A DNA stretch of 64,000 nt from contig NZ_JALVUC010000019.1 in NCBI RefSeq assembly GCF_027023865.1, positions 170,486 to 234,485 of the forward strand. Reading direction: 5' to 3'. Positions 63,360 to 64,000 of the stretch are shown piece by piece (position 1 is the stretch's first letter; every line of letters begins with the position of its first letter). The notes below the pieces were generated by a model. The model saw only the letters and a list, made by a program, of their open reading frames with translations. It did no database searches and was not told the origin of the DNA. Both the position numbers and the translations under genes were made by a program. This DNA comes from Thermococcus sp. (GTDB lineage Archaea; Methanobacteriota_B; Thermococci; Thermococcales; Thermococcaceae).

Positions 63360-63892
63360 CTAGACACCTTCTTCAAGGTTCATGAATATGTCCACTATTC
63401 TATCAGCCCACCTCTCGAATAGGCTTGGATGATAGTTCTGGATAAGCTTAACAAACAGCTCAACATCTCCTGTGAAATAGTACTTTACAAACTTCCCATC
63501 TTTTATGCTTCGGACGAGGTTCAGCTCCTTCAGATTGCCGATGTAGTAATTCACAGTGGGTGGTGAGAGACCAAGCTCACTGCAGAGTTCCTTTTGAGTG
63601 GCCCCGGGATTTGCTATTATATACATGATTATCCCCCTCACGTTCTCACTGGAAAGCAGGGAGAGGATGTCCTTTTCCCTTTCATCGAAGATACCCCTAG
63701 GGAAGTAATGCTTCCTCAACCCGCTCCTCTTTGATGTTACCAATCCCTGCTTTTCGAGCCTTTGGATATGATACTGGAGGTCACCCTTAGCAAGACCCAG
63801 CCGGGGGACAGTTCATTGAAGCTGAGGCCAGGGTTTTCCCTGATGAAATTGAGGACGCGCTTGGTGCGTTCGTTGAGCTCATTACTGCCCAT
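63360..63892 (-). pseudogene. Double winged-helix regulator, frameshifted near its N-terminus
   Basis: ATG 63892 reads MGSNELNERTKRVLNFIREN and PGLSFNELS, then leaves frame at a GGGGG run (63803-63807, plus strand). One more G restores RLGLAKGDLQYHIQRLEKQG and LVTSKRSGLRKHYFPRG. This makes a first winged helix, joined to a second (ERWADRIVDIFMNLE at the end, with ATQKELCSELGLSPPTVNYY as recognition helix). As read, only the second domain could be made, from GTG/ATG codons within the frame (about 127 residues). It heads a four-gene membrane operon. Either a real mutation or a homopolymer error. Confidence 0.75.
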
Positions 63893-64000
63893 CGTTACCT
63901 CGTGTACGTATGTTTCAAGTCTTAATTAAGGTTTTGTGGTCCAGTTTTAGAAATGTTCCTATGGCTGTATCCCCGATATAAATGGATTAAAACTTGGATA

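Overview
The window reads as chromosomal DNA of a hyperthermophilic euryarchaeon of the Thermococcales, most likely a Thermococcus. Supporting signs are A/T-rich TATA boxes (TTTAAA, TTTATA), short leaders with GGTGAT-type Shine-Dalgarno (SD) sites, dense coding, archaeal ribosomal proteins (L7Ae, S28e, L24e), aIF5B, AglB, TmcA, DacZ, archaemetzincin, a CGP-CTERM surface anchor and pervasive TldD/TldE proteins. No rRNA, CRISPR array or origin was recognised. One tRNA, Arg(UCU), is present.

Layout. 0-4.5 kb: moeA, an IS200/IS605-type element with a frameshifted tnpB that ends at the SD of adk, then adk and a MoaD-like protein. 4.5-14.6 kb: glycoprotein and hexosamine genes (aglB, glmS, a membrane mannosyltransferase), infB and ndk. 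14.7-20.4 kb: the L7Ae-S28e-L24e / ndk-infB group is interrupted by a secreted-protein gene broken by an in-frame TGA, and a second secreted-protein unit with a frameshifted alpha/alpha-toroid gene follows. 20.5-30.7 kb: a membrane-anchored winged-helix protein, a PAPS-reductase-like protein, a stomatin/NfeD ruin, asnS, a cheW-mcp pair, an unusual 700-nt gene-free stretch next to tRNA-Arg, an ABC binding protein and tandem NYN proteins. 30.7-42 kb: tmcA, a short transposon derivative, dacZ, ubiX, an Lrp-like regulator, CYTH, ychF, corA, a racemase and an oleate hydratase. 42-47 kb: a small secreted cysteine-rich protein with membrane-protein neighbours, divergent from a tldD-tldE pair. 47-54 kb: pyk and peroxiredoxin around a perfect palindrome, archaemetzincin, and a fluoride-riboswitch-led gene cluster that ends in crcB and a DUF190 gene. 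54-64 kb: coaBC, mscS, a second racemase, a MazG-like protein, a second tldD-tldE pair, a DUF835 membrane protein and a small membrane operon under a frameshifted double winged-helix regulator.

Two groups look most novel. (1) A fluoride riboswitch at about 50181-50262 precedes four poorly characterised cytosolic proteins (toroid, Cys-rich, coiled-coil, RHH-like) followed by crcB and DUF190; its expression platform can be drawn from the sequence. (2) Three unlinked secreted-protein genes (starts at 15912, 20376 and 44208, all minus strand) share a near-identical promoter and a C/G-block leader ending at the start codon; one product carries 14 cysteines in its last 69 residues. Several genes carry single lesions (in-frame TGA or one-base homopolymer changes), so both real decay and sequence error must be considered.
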